A DNA stretch of 64,000 nt from Actinomadura_C sp036008685 (GCA_036008685.1 DASYNF010000260.1:1-64000); one strand, 5' to 3'; positions 44,241 to 53,580 are shown, counted from the first letter of the stretch. A program made the numbers and translations. Notes: generated from the letters alone by a model not told the origin.

Positions 44241-44600
44241 ATGAGCACGCAACCGCGGCAGAGCCACGATGACGAGGACCCCCAGATCACGAACCCAGAG
44301 ATCACGGACCCGGAGATCACGGACCCGCAGGTCACCCGGATCCGGACGGAGCGCGCGGTGGGTGCGAGGGCGACCGGCGCGACGGTGACCGGAGCCGAGG
44401 CGACGGGCCTGAGCCTGCGCGCCGGGATGGGTCTGGGCGCCATCGCCCTGGGCGCCGTCACCCTGGGCGCGGTGGCCGTGGGCGCGGTGGCGATCGGCCG
44501 GCTCGCCGTCAAGCGCGCCGTCCTCGGCCACCTGCGGGCCGGGACCATCGAGATCGAACACCTCAAGATCGGCAGCTTGGAGATCGACAACTCCGGCTGA
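44241..44600 (+). CDS. Small Gly/Ala-repeat protein
   Basis: 119 residues from the ATG at 44241. Three near-repeats ITNPEITDPEITDPQVT (residues 16-32) open the protein. Residues 60-90 are Gly-Ala repeats of about six residues (LGAIALGAVTLGAVAVGAVA), and the end reads IEIEHLKIGSLEI. Similar actinobacterial proteins end in repeats such as IGxLxVxxL and are unassigned; a short beta-solenoid is plausible. The GAxxLGA stretch is hydrophobic enough to be membrane-embedded instead. The function is unknown. Confidence 0.7.
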   Translation: MSTQPRQSHDDEDPQITNPEITDPEITDPQVTRIRTERAVGARATGATVTGAEATGLSLRAGMGLGAIALGAVTLGAVAVGAVAIGRLAVKRAVLGHLRAGTIEIEHLKIGSLEIDNSG

Positions 44601-44614
44601 GCGCTCCGGCCCGG

Positions 44615-45955
44615 TCAGAGGATGTTCTGGACGTCGCGGGCGAGGCCCTCGGCGACCGACCGGGCCTGATCCTCACTCGAGGCCTCGACCATCACGCGGA
44701 CCATGGGCTCGGTCCCGCTCGGCCGGATCAGCACCCGGCCCGTCTCCCCGAGTCGCTTCTCCGCCGCCGCGACCACCGCGGCGAGCTCGGCCGAGTCCTT
44801 GACCCGGACCTTGTCCACCCCGCGCACGTTGATGAGGACCTGCGGCAGCCGGGTCATGACCTTGGCGAGCTCGTCCAGGGGCCGCCCGCGCCGTGCCATG
44901 GCCGACAGCAGGTGCATGCCGGTGAGGACGCCGTCCCCGGTGGTGCCGTGCTCGAGCATGATGACGTGACCGGACTGCTCACCGCCGAAGGCGTAACCGC
45001 CGTCCTTCATCGCCTCGAGCACGTAGCGGTCACCCACCGCGGTCTCCACGACCGTGACACCGGCGTCGCGCATGGCGAGTTTGAAGCCGAGGTTGGACAT
45101 CACGGTGGCGACGATCGTGTCACCCGGCAGCCGGCCCGCCTCACGGAGCTCGAGTCCCAGGATGGCCATGATCTGGTCGCCGTCGATCACCTCGCCCGAG
45201 GCGGTGACGGCCAGGCACCGGTCGGCGTCACCGTCATGGGCGATGCCGGCGTCGGCGCCATGTGCCAGGACCGCCGCCCGCAGAGCCTCCAGGTGCGTGG
45301 AGCCGCAGCCGGAGTTGATGTTCAACCCGTCCGGGGACGCACCGATCGTGATGACCTCCGCACCGGCCCGGCGGAGGACCTCCGGCGCCACCGTGGCCGC
45401 CGCGCCGTTGGCGCAGTCCACCACGACACGCAGACCCTCGAGCGAGCCGGAGAGCGTGGACAGCAGGTGGCCGATATAGCGCTCGGCCGCCCCCTCGGCG
45501 TCCCGGATCCGGCCGACCTCGGCGCCCGTGGGCGGCTCCCATGGCTCGCCGAGGTGTGCCTCGATGGCGTCCTCGATGGCGTCCGGGAGCTTGTAACCGC
45601 TGCGGTCGAAGAACTTGATGCCGTTGTCCGGCGCGGGATTGTGCGAAGCCGACAGCATGACGCCGAGATCGGCGTTCAACACGTGGGTCAGGTAGGCCAC
45701 CGCGGGCGTGGGGAGCACCCCGAGCCGCAGGACGTCCACACCGGCGCCGGCCAGTCCCGCGGCCACCGCGGCCTCGAGGAACTCACCTGACGCCCGCGGG
45801 TCACGTCCCACGACCGCCACGGCCCGACGGCCCGAGAAGGCACCCGCCTCGCCGAGCACACGCGCCGCGGCGACCGCCAGGTCCATGGCCATTTGTGCGG
45901 TGAGATCGCGATTGGCGACGCCACGTACACCATCTGTCCCGAAGAGACGACCCAC
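44615..45955 (-). CDS. glmM: Phosphoglucosamine mutase
   Basis: 446 residues. Converts glucosamine 6-phosphate to glucosamine 1-phosphate on the way to UDP-GlcNAc. The phosphoserine loop is MLSASHNPAPDNGIK, the metal loop is HDGDADRCLA, and the sugar loop GGEQSGH. C-terminal phosphate-binding RPSGTEPMVRVMVE. The GTG start at 45955 has GGAG about 6 bases upstream. It follows rpsI with a terminator between, the conserved rplM-rpsI-glmM order. Confidence 0.96.
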   Translation of the reverse strand: MGRLFGTDGVRGVANRDLTAQMAMDLAVAAARVLGEAGAFSGRRAVAVVGRDPRASGEFLEAAVAAGLAGAGVDVLRLGVLPTPAVAYLTHVLNADLGVMLSASHNPAPDNGIKFFDRSGYKLPDAIEDAIEAHLGEPWEPPTGAEVGRIRDAEGAAERYIGHLLSTLSGSLEGLRVVVDCANGAAATVAPEVLRRAGAEVITIGASPDGLNINSGCGSTHLEALRAAVLAHGADAGIAHDGDADRCLAVTASGEVIDGDQIMAILGLELREAGRLPGDTIVATVMSNLGFKLAMRDAGVTVVETAVGDRYVLEAMKDGGYAFGGEQSGHVIMLEHGTTGDGVLTGMHLLSAMARRGRPLDELAKVMTRLPQVLINVRGVDKVRVKDSAELAAVVAAAEKRLGETGRVLIRPSGTEPMVRVMVEASSEDQARSVAEGLARDVQNIL

Positions 45956-45977
45956 AACCCACTCCAGACGTACAAAA

Positions 45978-46013
45978 GAATCGGGCCGCCACGAATTCGC
46001 GGCGGCCCGATTC
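45978..46013 (-). terminator. Terminator between rpsI and glmM
   Basis: A 13-bp stem (45978-45990 with 46001-46013) with a loop that contains the small palindrome CGAATTCG, 7 bases past the rpsI stop. Confidence 0.8.
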
Positions 46014-46020
46014 AGGCAGA

Positions 46021-46536
46021 TTAACGCTTGCTGTACTGCGGAGCCTTACGGGCCTTCTTGAGACCGGCCTTCTTCCGCTCCTTGGCCCGGGGGTCACGGG
46101 TCAGGAAGCCGGCCTTCTTCAGCGCCGGGCGGTGGTCAGGGTCGACGAGCTGCAGCGCCCGGGCGATGCCCAGGCGGAGCGCACCGGCCTGTCCGGTCAC
46201 ACCGCCGCCGTGAACAAGGGCGATGACGTCGAACTGCTCCTCGGTGCTCAGCGTCACGAACGGCTCGTTGACGATCTGCTGGTGCACCTTGTTGGGGAAG
46301 TACTGGTCGAGCGTACGGCCATTGATGGTCCAGTTTCCCGGGCCAGGGACGATACGGACCCGCGCGATGGCCTGCTTGCGGCGGCCGGTGGCGTTGGCCG
46401 GGCCCGTGACCACGGAGGCCACTTGCTCGTCCAAGCTCTCGGGGCTCTCGCTGGTGTACTCGGAGGGTGTCTCCTCGTCGTACGTGTCGAACTCAGCGCC
46501 GTCGACAGGCGTCTCGATACCGGTGGACTCCGCCAC
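46021..46536 (-). CDS. rpsI: 30S ribosomal protein S9
   Basis: 171 residues. An acidic, disordered N-terminal extension of about 45 residues precedes the S9 fold (ATGRRKQAIARVRI ...). The C-terminal RKAPQYSKR tail reaches the P-site tRNA. The extension is a normal actinobacterial feature. It lies 70 bases after rplM, with which it forms an operon. Confidence 0.97.
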   Translation of the reverse strand: MAESTGIETPVDGAEFDTYDEETPSEYTSESPESLDEQVASVVTGPANATGRRKQAIARVRIVPGPGNWTINGRTLDQYFPNKVHQQIVNEPFVTLSTEEQFDVIALVHGGGVTGQAGALRLGIARALQLVDPDHRPALKKAGFLTRDPRAKERKKAGLKKARKAPQYSKR

Positions 46537-46606
46537 GATTCTCCTCAGTTCTTTGGGGCTTCGGCCCGCGATCCCGGCCGCTGTGGGGCCGCCACCGATT
46601 CTCGGA

Positions 46607-47050
46607 CTACTGGTCGATCTGGGTGATCTTGAAGGGCACCGGCTGCTGAGCCTGGTGCGGGTGCTGGGGGCCGGCGTAGACCTTCACCTTGCCGAACATC
46701 TTCCGGCCCAGCGAGTTCTTGGGGAGCATGCCCTTGACGGCCTTCTCGACCGCGCGCTCCGGGTGCTTGGCAAGCAGATCGCCGTAGGCGATGGACCTGA
46801 GGCCGCCCGGGTAACCGGAGTGGCGGTAGGCGCGCTTCTGCTCTCGCTTGTTCCCCGACAGCGCCACCTTTTCGGCGTTGATGATGACGACGAAGTCACC
46901 GGTGTCGAGATGCGGAGCGTAGATCGGCTTGTGCTTGCCCCGAAGCAGGGCCGCGACCTGGCTGGCGAGGCGACCCAGCACGACATCGGTCGCGTCGATG
47001 ACGTGCCACTGACGCTGCACGTCAGCGGGCTTAGGGGTGTACGTGCGCAC
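46607..47050 (-). CDS. rplM: 50S ribosomal protein L13
   Basis: 147 residues, normal length. Core WHVIDATDVVLGRLASQ and KHKPIYAPHLDTGDFVV. First gene of the rplM-rpsI operon; its promoter lies in the region to 47200. Confidence 0.97.
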   Translation of the reverse strand: MRTYTPKPADVQRQWHVIDATDVVLGRLASQVAALLRGKHKPIYAPHLDTGDFVVIINAEKVALSGNKREQKRAYRHSGYPGGLRSIAYGDLLAKHPERAVEKAVKGMLPKNSLGRKMFGKVKVYAGPQHPHQAQQPVPFKITQIDQ

Positions 47051-47377
47051 GGTCGTAAGCCTTCGTTTCTTGTCGACTTCTCAGCGGAATCCTGGTCGCG
47101 CCGCTCGGAACTGCTCCGACCTGGCGGCCTGGGGTAGCCGGGGCCCTGAGGCACACCGACATCTATGACGAACTCGCAGGATAGCCAGCCTGATGGCATG
47201 GGTCAAAGCGGATCGTCGGTGGCGGACTTCGGCCACCCTCAAGTATGCCCCACCCGAGGCGGTGGTGCGACCACATCGCACCGCGCCCGGCAACTGGACG
47301 ATGATATCTGCCACCGGACTTAGCCTGATTTACAGATATAAGATGCGAGCCGGTCAGTTTCGTTCACGGGAGGGCCC
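47051..47377. other. Divergent promoter region of rplM and the CAP-domain gene
   Basis: About 330 bases. It must hold the rplM promoter (minus) and that of the CAP-domain protein (plus). A TATAAG box at 47337-47342 is a possible -10 element for the plus-strand gene. No ORF supported. Confidence 0.45.
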
Positions 47378-47407
47378 CTGTCCAGGAATCGCACGACAGC
47401 CGCCGCG

Positions 47408-48055
47408 ATGGCCCTAGCGACCCTCGCCATGAGTGCCGGTTTCGCGGCCGACCGGCTGTTGTTCTCCGAACCCAACACGCAGCTCGTCTTCGAGGAGCAC
47501 CCCACGGGCGCCGCCACGACGCAGAGCGGCGACACCCCGGAGCGATCCCGGCGGGCTCCGTCCGCCGCGGGCTCCGTGGACCCGGCACCGCCCCTCAAGC
47601 GAGTCCAGCGGCCCACCACGCCGGCGACGCCCGGGACGCCCGCGGCGCCGGCACAGAGCGGACCGGCGGTGTCCATGAGCAGCGCGGAGGACGCGGTCGC
47701 GAGACTGACCAACCGCGAGCGGGCCAAGGCGGGGTGCCGGCCGCTCCGGCTCGACGGACACCTCCGCACCGCCGCGCGCCGCCATTCGACGGACATGGCG
47801 GCACACGGCTACTTCGGACACATCGCACCGGGTGGCGCGACGTTCATCGACCGGCTGAAGGCGGCCGGCTACCGCACTCCCGGCGCCGAGAACATCGCCA
47901 AGGGCTACCGGTCATCAGGGGAGGTCGTGGCCGGCTGGATGAAGAGCCCGGGACACCGGGCGAACATCCTCAACTGCGGGCTCCGGGCACTCGGGGTGGG
48001 CGTCCACTACGGCGCGGGCGGCCCCTGGTGGACACAGGACTTCGGCTGGGACTAG
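47408..48055 (+). CDS. Secreted CAP/SCP-domain (YkwD-like) protein
   Basis: 215 residues from the ATG at 47408. The N terminus is hydrophobic, then a Pro/Thr/Ala-rich linker (about 30-88) and a CAP domain (about 92-215): LTNRERAKAGCRPL, the HSTDMAAHGYFGHIAP core with His and acidic residues, GAENIAKGY, and SPGHRANILN. The real start may be a CTG at 47378, behind GGGAGGG, which would add the basic SRNRTTAAA typical of a signal peptide n-region. CAP proteins are extracellular; the actinobacterial role is unknown. Confidence 0.85.
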   Translation: MALATLAMSAGFAADRLLFSEPNTQLVFEEHPTGAATTQSGDTPERSRRAPSAAGSVDPAPPLKRVQRPTTPATPGTPAAPAQSGPAVSMSSAEDAVARLTNRERAKAGCRPLRLDGHLRTAARRHSTDMAAHGYFGHIAPGGATFIDRLKAAGYRTPGAENIAKGYRSSGEVVAGWMKSPGHRANILNCGLRALGVGVHYGAGGPWWTQDFGWD

Positions 48056-48174
48056 GCCCCTCCCCCGTCTCCCGGCGCGGGGGGCGGCTCCGTGTCATCG
48101 TGGCCGTGACCCCGCGTGGACGGGTCCCGCAGCGGGTCCGGATCCACGTACATCCAGCGATAGGGTCCTTAGGC

Positions 48175-49299
48175 ATGACTTTCCCGGGTAACGAAGGCCA
48201 ATCCGGCGGCTGGCCAGGAGAGCAGTCGCCGCAGGGGCCGTACAGCCCCGGACAGGGACGTCCCGACGCGCTCCCCCACCACCAGGACCCCGGGCACCCC
48301 GGCGGCCAGAGCGATCCTTACGAGCCGCGCCCAGGTGCTCCGTACGGCTCCGCGCCGCCTCCTTACGGGACACCCGGCGGACGGCCGCGGAGCGGCTATG
48401 AACGTGAGGAGGCCCGGCCGGACGGTCACGGCCGGAGTCCGTACGACCCGGGCCCGCCCTGGACCGGCTCGGAGGCGAGCGGCCGTCCCGAGGGTGAGCC
48501 CCACCCGCCCGCCGGCCGGGGCCGACGCGCCAGACCGGGCCCCACGCCCCGAGCACGGCGGAGGAACCTCGCCCTGATCGCGGGTGGCGCGGTGCTGGCC
48601 GGTCTCGTCCTCATCGGGGGCGGGATCGGCATCTCCGGCATGCTGGACGGCGGCTCCTCGCCCACGTCGGCGAAGTCTCCCGCGAGCCCGCGGGCGACGA
48701 CCGCCTCGGCGGCCCCCACGGTGACGAACTCCCCGACCCGGCCCCGGGGCGGGCTCGGCAACAGCCGGGCGACCGATCCCCGGCCCCTCACGGTCAACGA
48801 GATCTTCCGGCACCGCCGGTTCGCGGTCGCCGGCAAGCGCTATGCGATGACGGCGGCCCGGTCGGACCGGGTCTGCGGCAAGACCGTCAACGGCGCCAAG
48901 CTCGTGGCGGCACTTCGACGAGGCTCCTGCACCCAGGTCCTGCGCGCCACCTTCGCCTCGGGCGACGGCCGGCTCATCGGGACCGTGGGCGTCGCGAACC
49001 TGCGCTCGGCGGCCGGCGCCAAAGCGGTGTCCCGGGTCTGGAACGACAAGGACGCGTGGGTCCAGCCGGTTCCCGGGCCCGGAATCACGAAGAAGATCGG
49101 GACCGGAAGCGCACTCGGCACGTTCCGTTACAAGGGGCACTACCTGCTGATGACATGGGTTCAGCAGCCCAACGGCAAGGAGATCCCCAGCAGTCAGCAC
49201 CCCGCGGTCTCCAAGTTCAGCCAGGATGTGATGCTCGGCAGCGGGCTCTTCGAGGCTCTGAACTACCGGGGGAACGAGGGCAAGCCCCTCGAAAAGTGA
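48175..49299 (+). CDS. Single-pass membrane protein with Pro/Gly-rich cytoplasmic part, copy 1
   Basis: 374 residues from the ATG at 48175. Residues 1-130 are Pro/Gly/Tyr-rich and disordered, then basic residues, one membrane helix (about 131-155) and an outer domain of about 200 residues. In that domain PRPLTVNEIFRHRRFAVAGKRY and CTQVLRATFAS recur in the next gene, so the two are paralogues. The layout resembles membrane proteins of actinobacterial sensing systems but no family is recognised. Confidence 0.75.
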   Translation: MTFPGNEGQSGGWPGEQSPQGPYSPGQGRPDALPHHQDPGHPGGQSDPYEPRPGAPYGSAPPPYGTPGGRPRSGYEREEARPDGHGRSPYDPGPPWTGSEASGRPEGEPHPPAGRGRRARPGPTPRARRRNLALIAGGAVLAGLVLIGGGIGISGMLDGGSSPTSAKSPASPRATTASAAPTVTNSPTRPRGGLGNSRATDPRPLTVNEIFRHRRFAVAGKRYAMTAARSDRVCGKTVNGAKLVAALRRGSCTQVLRATFASGDGRLIGTVGVANLRSAAGAKAVSRVWNDKDAWVQPVPGPGITKKIGTGSALGTFRYKGHYLLMTWVQQPNGKEIPSSQHPAVSKFSQDVMLGSGLFEALNYRGNEGKPLEK

Positions 49300-49323
49300 C
49301 TACTACGAATACTCTGGTTGCCT

Positions 49324-50715
49324 ATGTCTGGTCGTGAAGAGACCGCTGAGCCCGTGGGGGACGCCGTCCCGGCCATCCCGCCGCACTTCGGTGAGGGGGC
49401 CTCCGTTCCGCCCGAGCCCGAAGCATCCGAGCCCCGAGCGTCCGAGCCCGAAGCATCCGAGCCCCGAGCATCCGGGCCCGGCGCACCCGCGCGGCCACTG
49501 ACCGACCGGCTCGACGGTCCCAAGGCACCGTGGTGGGCGGTCCCCCCGGGGTCCTCTGACATCGCACCGGCCGGTGACGAGCAGGCTCGCGCAGAGGCAC
49601 AGCCGCCACCGGGGACCCTTGTGGCCGGACCCGGGATGGCGGCCCTGGACACCCGGGGCGCCCTGCCGCCGCGGCCGCGGGCCGGACCGGCGGGCCGGGC
49701 CGAGCCGGCGTCCGCCCGCCCTGAGGGCCCCGGCGAGGTGACCGCTCCCATGCCGGCCGTCCGGGCCGAAGCACCGCTGACCCCCGACGCCATCCTTCCG
49801 CCGGGTCCCCGCCCCGGTGGTCCCGCGCCGATGTCCGCCCCGGCCTTCCCCACCGCAGCCGGGCCGGCCGCCATGGGTCCGTTCCACCACGGAGGGGGTA
49901 CGGCCCCGTTCCCGCCGTCCACCGGCGGAGCCGACGGGAGAAACCGGACGGGCGGACCCGGCGGAGCGCCCGGGCCGATCGGGGCAAGCCGGCCGGCGGG
50001 GTCACGCGGCCGCCGGATCCTCCTCCTCGGCGGCGCCGCCGTGGGCGCCGTGACGGTCGGCGCGCTGATCTTCACCGGGGTCGGCACGATCGTCGGCCCG
50101 GCGGCACAGAAGAAATCCGTGGCCCGGCACAGCCCTTCCGGCCACGGCGGCCAGGCGGCCGGCCCGACGCCGTCCGCCCTTCCTCCCGGCCGCATGCCGG
50201 AACCGAGCATCGACAGTGAGCTGACCGACCACCGGCCGCTGTCGCTCAGCGAGCTGTTTCCCACCACGCGGATCATGCTCGCCGGCCGCCCGTACCGTCA
50301 GGACAAGACCTCGGTCAACCACCGGTGCGATCTGGCCGCGCGCGGGGCGATGGCCTCCGCGCTCAAGCGCGGCGGGTGCCGCGCCGTCGTCCGGGCGACC
50401 TTCGTCGACGGGACGAAATACGCGGTCACGACCGGGGTGGCGGCCATGCCCAGCCGGGCCGCCGCGGTGTCGGCGAGCCGTGCGGGCGACCCGAGCCGGT
50501 ACGAGTGGTTCCGGGGCATGCGCGGCAGGATCGCCACGAACATGGATCAGGCGGGGGGCTACGCCTCGAGCACCGTACGCGGCCGCTACATCATCTACTC
50601 CTACGCGCAGTACGCCGACGGCACCCGGCCCCGGCCCGCGGATCCGGCCCTGAAGGACCTGACCCGTCAGTTCATCGAATACGCCGTCCGGCCGATCGAG
50701 GAGCGCGGCCGGTAG
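49324..50715 (+). CDS. Single-pass membrane protein with Pro-rich cytoplasmic part, copy 2
   Basis: 463 residues from the ATG at 49324. Residues 31-55 are tandem SEPEASEPRA repeats, followed by a long Pro/Ala/Gly-rich region to about 225. One membrane helix (about 230-255) and an outer domain follow; it has RPLSLSELFPTTRIMLAGRPY and CRAVVRATFVDG, matching the upstream gene. A pair of cysteines in the outer domain is shared by both. Start 25 bases after the previous stop, so co-transcribed. The function is unknown. Confidence 0.75.
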   Translation: MSGREETAEPVGDAVPAIPPHFGEGASVPPEPEASEPRASEPEASEPRASGPGAPARPLTDRLDGPKAPWWAVPPGSSDIAPAGDEQARAEAQPPPGTLVAGPGMAALDTRGALPPRPRAGPAGRAEPASARPEGPGEVTAPMPAVRAEAPLTPDAILPPGPRPGGPAPMSAPAFPTAAGPAAMGPFHHGGGTAPFPPSTGGADGRNRTGGPGGAPGPIGASRPAGSRGRRILLLGGAAVGAVTVGALIFTGVGTIVGPAAQKKSVARHSPSGHGGQAAGPTPSALPPGRMPEPSIDSELTDHRPLSLSELFPTTRIMLAGRPYRQDKTSVNHRCDLAARGAMASALKRGGCRAVVRATFVDGTKYAVTTGVAAMPSRAAAVSASRAGDPSRYEWFRGMRGRIATNMDQAGGYASSTVRGRYIIYSYAQYADGTRPRPADPALKDLTRQFIEYAVRPIEERGR

Positions 50716-50776
50716 CGCCATGCCCGATGACGCCCGCACCGGCGGCCTCGGGGGTCAGATCGCTGTGCGCGCCAGG

Positions 50777-51676
50777 TCACTGTGACGTGACGACCGGCGG
50801 CTCCTCGCCCGATGCCGCCGTAGGTGCGGCGATGGTGAGCGTGCGGACCCGCCGGGTCTCCAGCGCCCGCCTGGCCAGTCCCTCGTCGCCGGGATAGCGG
50901 ATCTCCTCCAGGGAGAGCCCATGGGCCGGCGCGACATTGACCCCGGAGTCACGGACACCGGCGGCGAGCACCTCGGCCGGCCACCCGACCGGCCGGCGGC
51001 CGTCACCGACCACCAGCAGAGCACCGACGAGGGCTCGCACCATGGAGTGGCAGAAGGCATCGGCCTCGACGGTCGCCACGGCGACGTGGTCCTCCTCCCG
51101 GGCCCACTCGTACCGCAGCAGGCGCCGGATGCTGGTGGCCCCCTCACGCCGGCGGCAGAACGCCGCGAAGTCGTGCTCGCCGAGCAGCAGGGCGGCGGCC
51201 GCGTTCATCCGGTCCAGGTCCAGTGACCGGGGATGCCACACGATCTCGTGCCGGCGCAGCGGCGGGAGCCCCATCGGCTCGTCGCAGACGCGATAGGCGT
51301 AACGGCGGGTGAGCGCGGAGAACCGCGCGTCGAACCCCTCCGGAGCCACGGAGACCCTCCACACCCGGACGTCCCGCGGGAGCACCCCCGCGAGCCGCCG
51401 GGGCAGGGTCCCCTCGAGCCCGGCATACGCGGCGGCGGGCACGGCGACGTGGGCCACCTGCCCGCGTGCGTGCACCCCCGCGTCGGTACGTCCCGCCACG
51501 GTCAGATCGGGCGGCGGATCGAGCCGCAGCACACGGGCGAGCGCCTCCTCGACGACGCCTTGGACGGTCCTCTGCGCGGGCTGACGAGCCCAGCCCGAGA
51601 AGCCCGACCCGTCATAGCCGATGTCGAGCCTGAGCCGGACCAGAGCGGTCACGCCGGCCGGGGTCCGCTTGTCCAT
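50777..51676 (-). CDS. truA: tRNA pseudouridine(38-40) synthase TruA
   Basis: 299 residues. Makes pseudouridine at positions 38-40 of tRNA anticodon arms. Catalytic Asp65 in AGRTDAGVHARGQ, with RRYAYRVCDEP and the C-terminal FCHSMVRALVGALL motif. The tail after GDEGLARRALETRR is variable. Downstream of rplQ, its usual place. The ATG at 51676 precedes an unusually Lys/Arg-rich start that may not all be used. Confidence 0.95.
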   Translation of the reverse strand: MDKRTPAGVTALVRLRLDIGYDGSGFSGWARQPAQRTVQGVVEEALARVLRLDPPPDLTVAGRTDAGVHARGQVAHVAVPAAAYAGLEGTLPRRLAGVLPRDVRVWRVSVAPEGFDARFSALTRRYAYRVCDEPMGLPPLRRHEIVWHPRSLDLDRMNAAAALLLGEHDFAAFCRRREGATSIRRLLRYEWAREEDHVAVATVEADAFCHSMVRALVGALLVVGDGRRPVGWPAEVLAAGVRDSGVNVAPAHGLSLEEIRYPGDEGLARRALETRRVRTLTIAAPTAASGEEPPVVTSQ

Positions 51677-51798
51677 TTCCGCTGCCTCTCCCGCAGTGGG
51701 TCCCCACGATCACCCGGCCCGTGCCCGGGCACCACTCCCCCGAAGCAGATCGCCCCGGATGCCGCCATGGGATCAGTCTTTCAAGACCGGCCTTCAAA

Positions 51799-51839
51799 GA
51801 CCGAGCCCGCCGTCCCGGGTCGGGACGGCGGGCTCGGTC
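51799..51839 (-). terminator. Terminator of the rplQ operon
   Basis: A perfect 18-bp stem (51799-51816 with 51822-51839) and a GGGTC loop, 14 bases past the rplQ stop. It separates truA from the ribosomal operon. Confidence 0.88.
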
Positions 51840-51853
51840 GCCTCGGGCAGCGC

Positions 51854-52348
51854 TTACTTGCCGCCCTCGGCCTTGTCGCTCTGGGTCTCCTCGACCGCCG
51901 TGGCGCCCTCGGCCGGCTCGGCCTTCTCCTCGGCCGCCGGAGCGGCCTCGGTCGCCGGAGCCGCCTTGGCGGTGGTGGTCGCGGCCGGCAGAGTCTCCTC
52001 GACGAGCTCGATCACGGCCATCGGCGCGTTGTCACCCTTGCGGGGGCCGACCTTCGTGATCCGGGTGTAGCCGCCGTTGCGGTTCTCGAACCGCGGTCCG
52101 ATCTCGGCGAAGAGGGTGTGGACGACGTCCTTGTCCCTGATCACCGCGATGACCTGGCGCCGCGAGGCGATGTCACCACGGCGGGCCTTGGTGATCAGCT
52201 TCTCCGCCAGCGGGCGAACCCGCCGGGCCTTCGTCTCGGTCGTCTTGATACGGCCGTGCTCGAACAGTGACGCGGCGAGGTTCGCCAGAATCAGCCGCTC
52301 GTGCGACGGGCTTCCACCGAGACGTGCACCCTTGGTGGGCTTCGGCAT
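51854..52348 (-). CDS. rplQ: 50S ribosomal protein L17
   Basis: 164 residues from the ATG at 52348. The usual L17 core (MPKPTKGARLGGSPSHER ... VIELVEE) is followed by an Ala/Glu-rich tail of about 45 residues, a common actinobacterial extension. GGAGAAAG lies before the start. Last gene of the infA-rplQ block. Confidence 0.97.
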   Translation of the reverse strand: MPKPTKGARLGGSPSHERLILANLAASLFEHGRIKTTETKARRVRPLAEKLITKARRGDIASRRQVIAVIRDKDVVHTLFAEIGPRFENRNGGYTRITKVGPRKGDNAPMAVIELVEETLPAATTTAKAAPATEAAPAAEEKAEPAEGATAVEETQSDKAEGGK

Positions 52349-52438
52349 GGCTGCTTTCTCCTGTTCCACCTGCATCGGCCGTGTCAGGTACCGATGTCAG
52401 TCCGGCGGCGCCGGGCGGCGCCGCCGGTCTTCGGATTC

Positions 52439-53452
52439 TTAGTACTGCTCGGTCTCGGCGTAGCTCTGGTCGTCGTCGCCGAAGTTGTCCGCCGCGGCGC
52501 TCGGGTCGAACCCGGGCGGGGAGTCCTTGAGCGACAGCCCCATCTCGACGAGCTTCTGCTTGACCTCTTCGATGGACTTGGCCCCGAAGTTCCTGATGTC
52601 CAGGAGGTCCTGCTCGCTACGGGCGACCAGCTCGCCGACGGAGTGGATGCCCTCACGCTTGAGGCAGTTGTAGGAGCGCACCGTGAGGTTGAGCTCCTCA
52701 ATCGGCAGCGCCAGATCGGCCGCGAGGGCCGCGTCGGTGGGCGAGGGGCCCATGTCGATGCCCTCGGCCTCGACGTTGAGCTCACGAGCCAGGCCGAACA
52801 GCTCGACCAGGGTCTTGCCGGCGCTCGCCACCGCGTCGCGCGGGAGCATCGACGCCTTGGTCTCGACGTCCAGGATCAGACGGTCGAAGTCGGTGCGCTG
52901 CTCGACTCGGGTCGCCTCGACGTTGTAGGTGACCTTCATCACGGGCGAGTAGATGGAGTCGATCGGAACCCGGCCGATCTCCTGGCCCGGCTGCTTGTTC
53001 TGCGCGGCGGAGACGTAGCCCCGGCCACGCTCGACGGTGAGCTCCATCTCGAGCTTCGCCTTGTTGTTCAGCGTCGCGATGTGGAGGTCGGGGTTGTGCA
53101 CCTCGACCCCGGCCGGCGGCGCGATGTCGGCCGCGGTGACCACACCGGGGCCCTGCTTGCGCAGGTACATCACGACCGGCTCATCGTGCTCGGAGGAGAC
53201 GACGAGTGACTTGAGGTTCAAGATGATGTCGGTGACATCCTCCTTGACCCCCGGCACGGTGGAGAACTCGTGCAGGACACCCTCGACCCGGATGCTGGTG
53301 ACCGCGGCACCGGGGATCGAGGAGAGCAGGGTACGACGGAGCGAGTTGCCGATCGTGTAACCGAAGCCCGGCTCCAGCGGCTCGATGGTGAACCGCGACC
53401 GGAACTCGTCGACCTGCTCCTCGGTGAGGGTGGGACGCTGAGCGATCAGCAT
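52439..53452 (-). CDS. rpoA: DNA-directed RNA polymerase alpha subunit
   Basis: 337 residues. The N-terminal domain (about 1-230) dimerises and assembles the enzyme (GYTIGNSLRRTLLSSIPGAA). The C-terminal domain (about 250-320) contacts UP elements and activators (LTVRSYNCLKREGIHSVGEL, NFGAKSIEEVKQKL). The end is acidic. Between rpsD and rplQ as in most bacteria. Confidence 0.98.
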   Translation of the reverse strand: MLIAQRPTLTEEQVDEFRSRFTIEPLEPGFGYTIGNSLRRTLLSSIPGAAVTSIRVEGVLHEFSTVPGVKEDVTDIILNLKSLVVSSEHDEPVVMYLRKQGPGVVTAADIAPPAGVEVHNPDLHIATLNNKAKLEMELTVERGRGYVSAAQNKQPGQEIGRVPIDSIYSPVMKVTYNVEATRVEQRTDFDRLILDVETKASMLPRDAVASAGKTLVELFGLARELNVEAEGIDMGPSPTDAALAADLALPIEELNLTVRSYNCLKREGIHSVGELVARSEQDLLDIRNFGAKSIEEVKQKLVEMGLSLKDSPPGFDPSAAADNFGDDDQSYAETEQY

Positions 53453-53580
53453 GGGTCTTCCTTCCCGCGGCGCCCGCTATTTGACTGCCGCGTTTCTTCT
53501 GGTCCTCCTCCGACGGTACGCGCCCGGGGAGGTGGTCGCCGTTCCCGGGCGGTGGCGGCGCCACCGCCCGGGAGAAAGGC

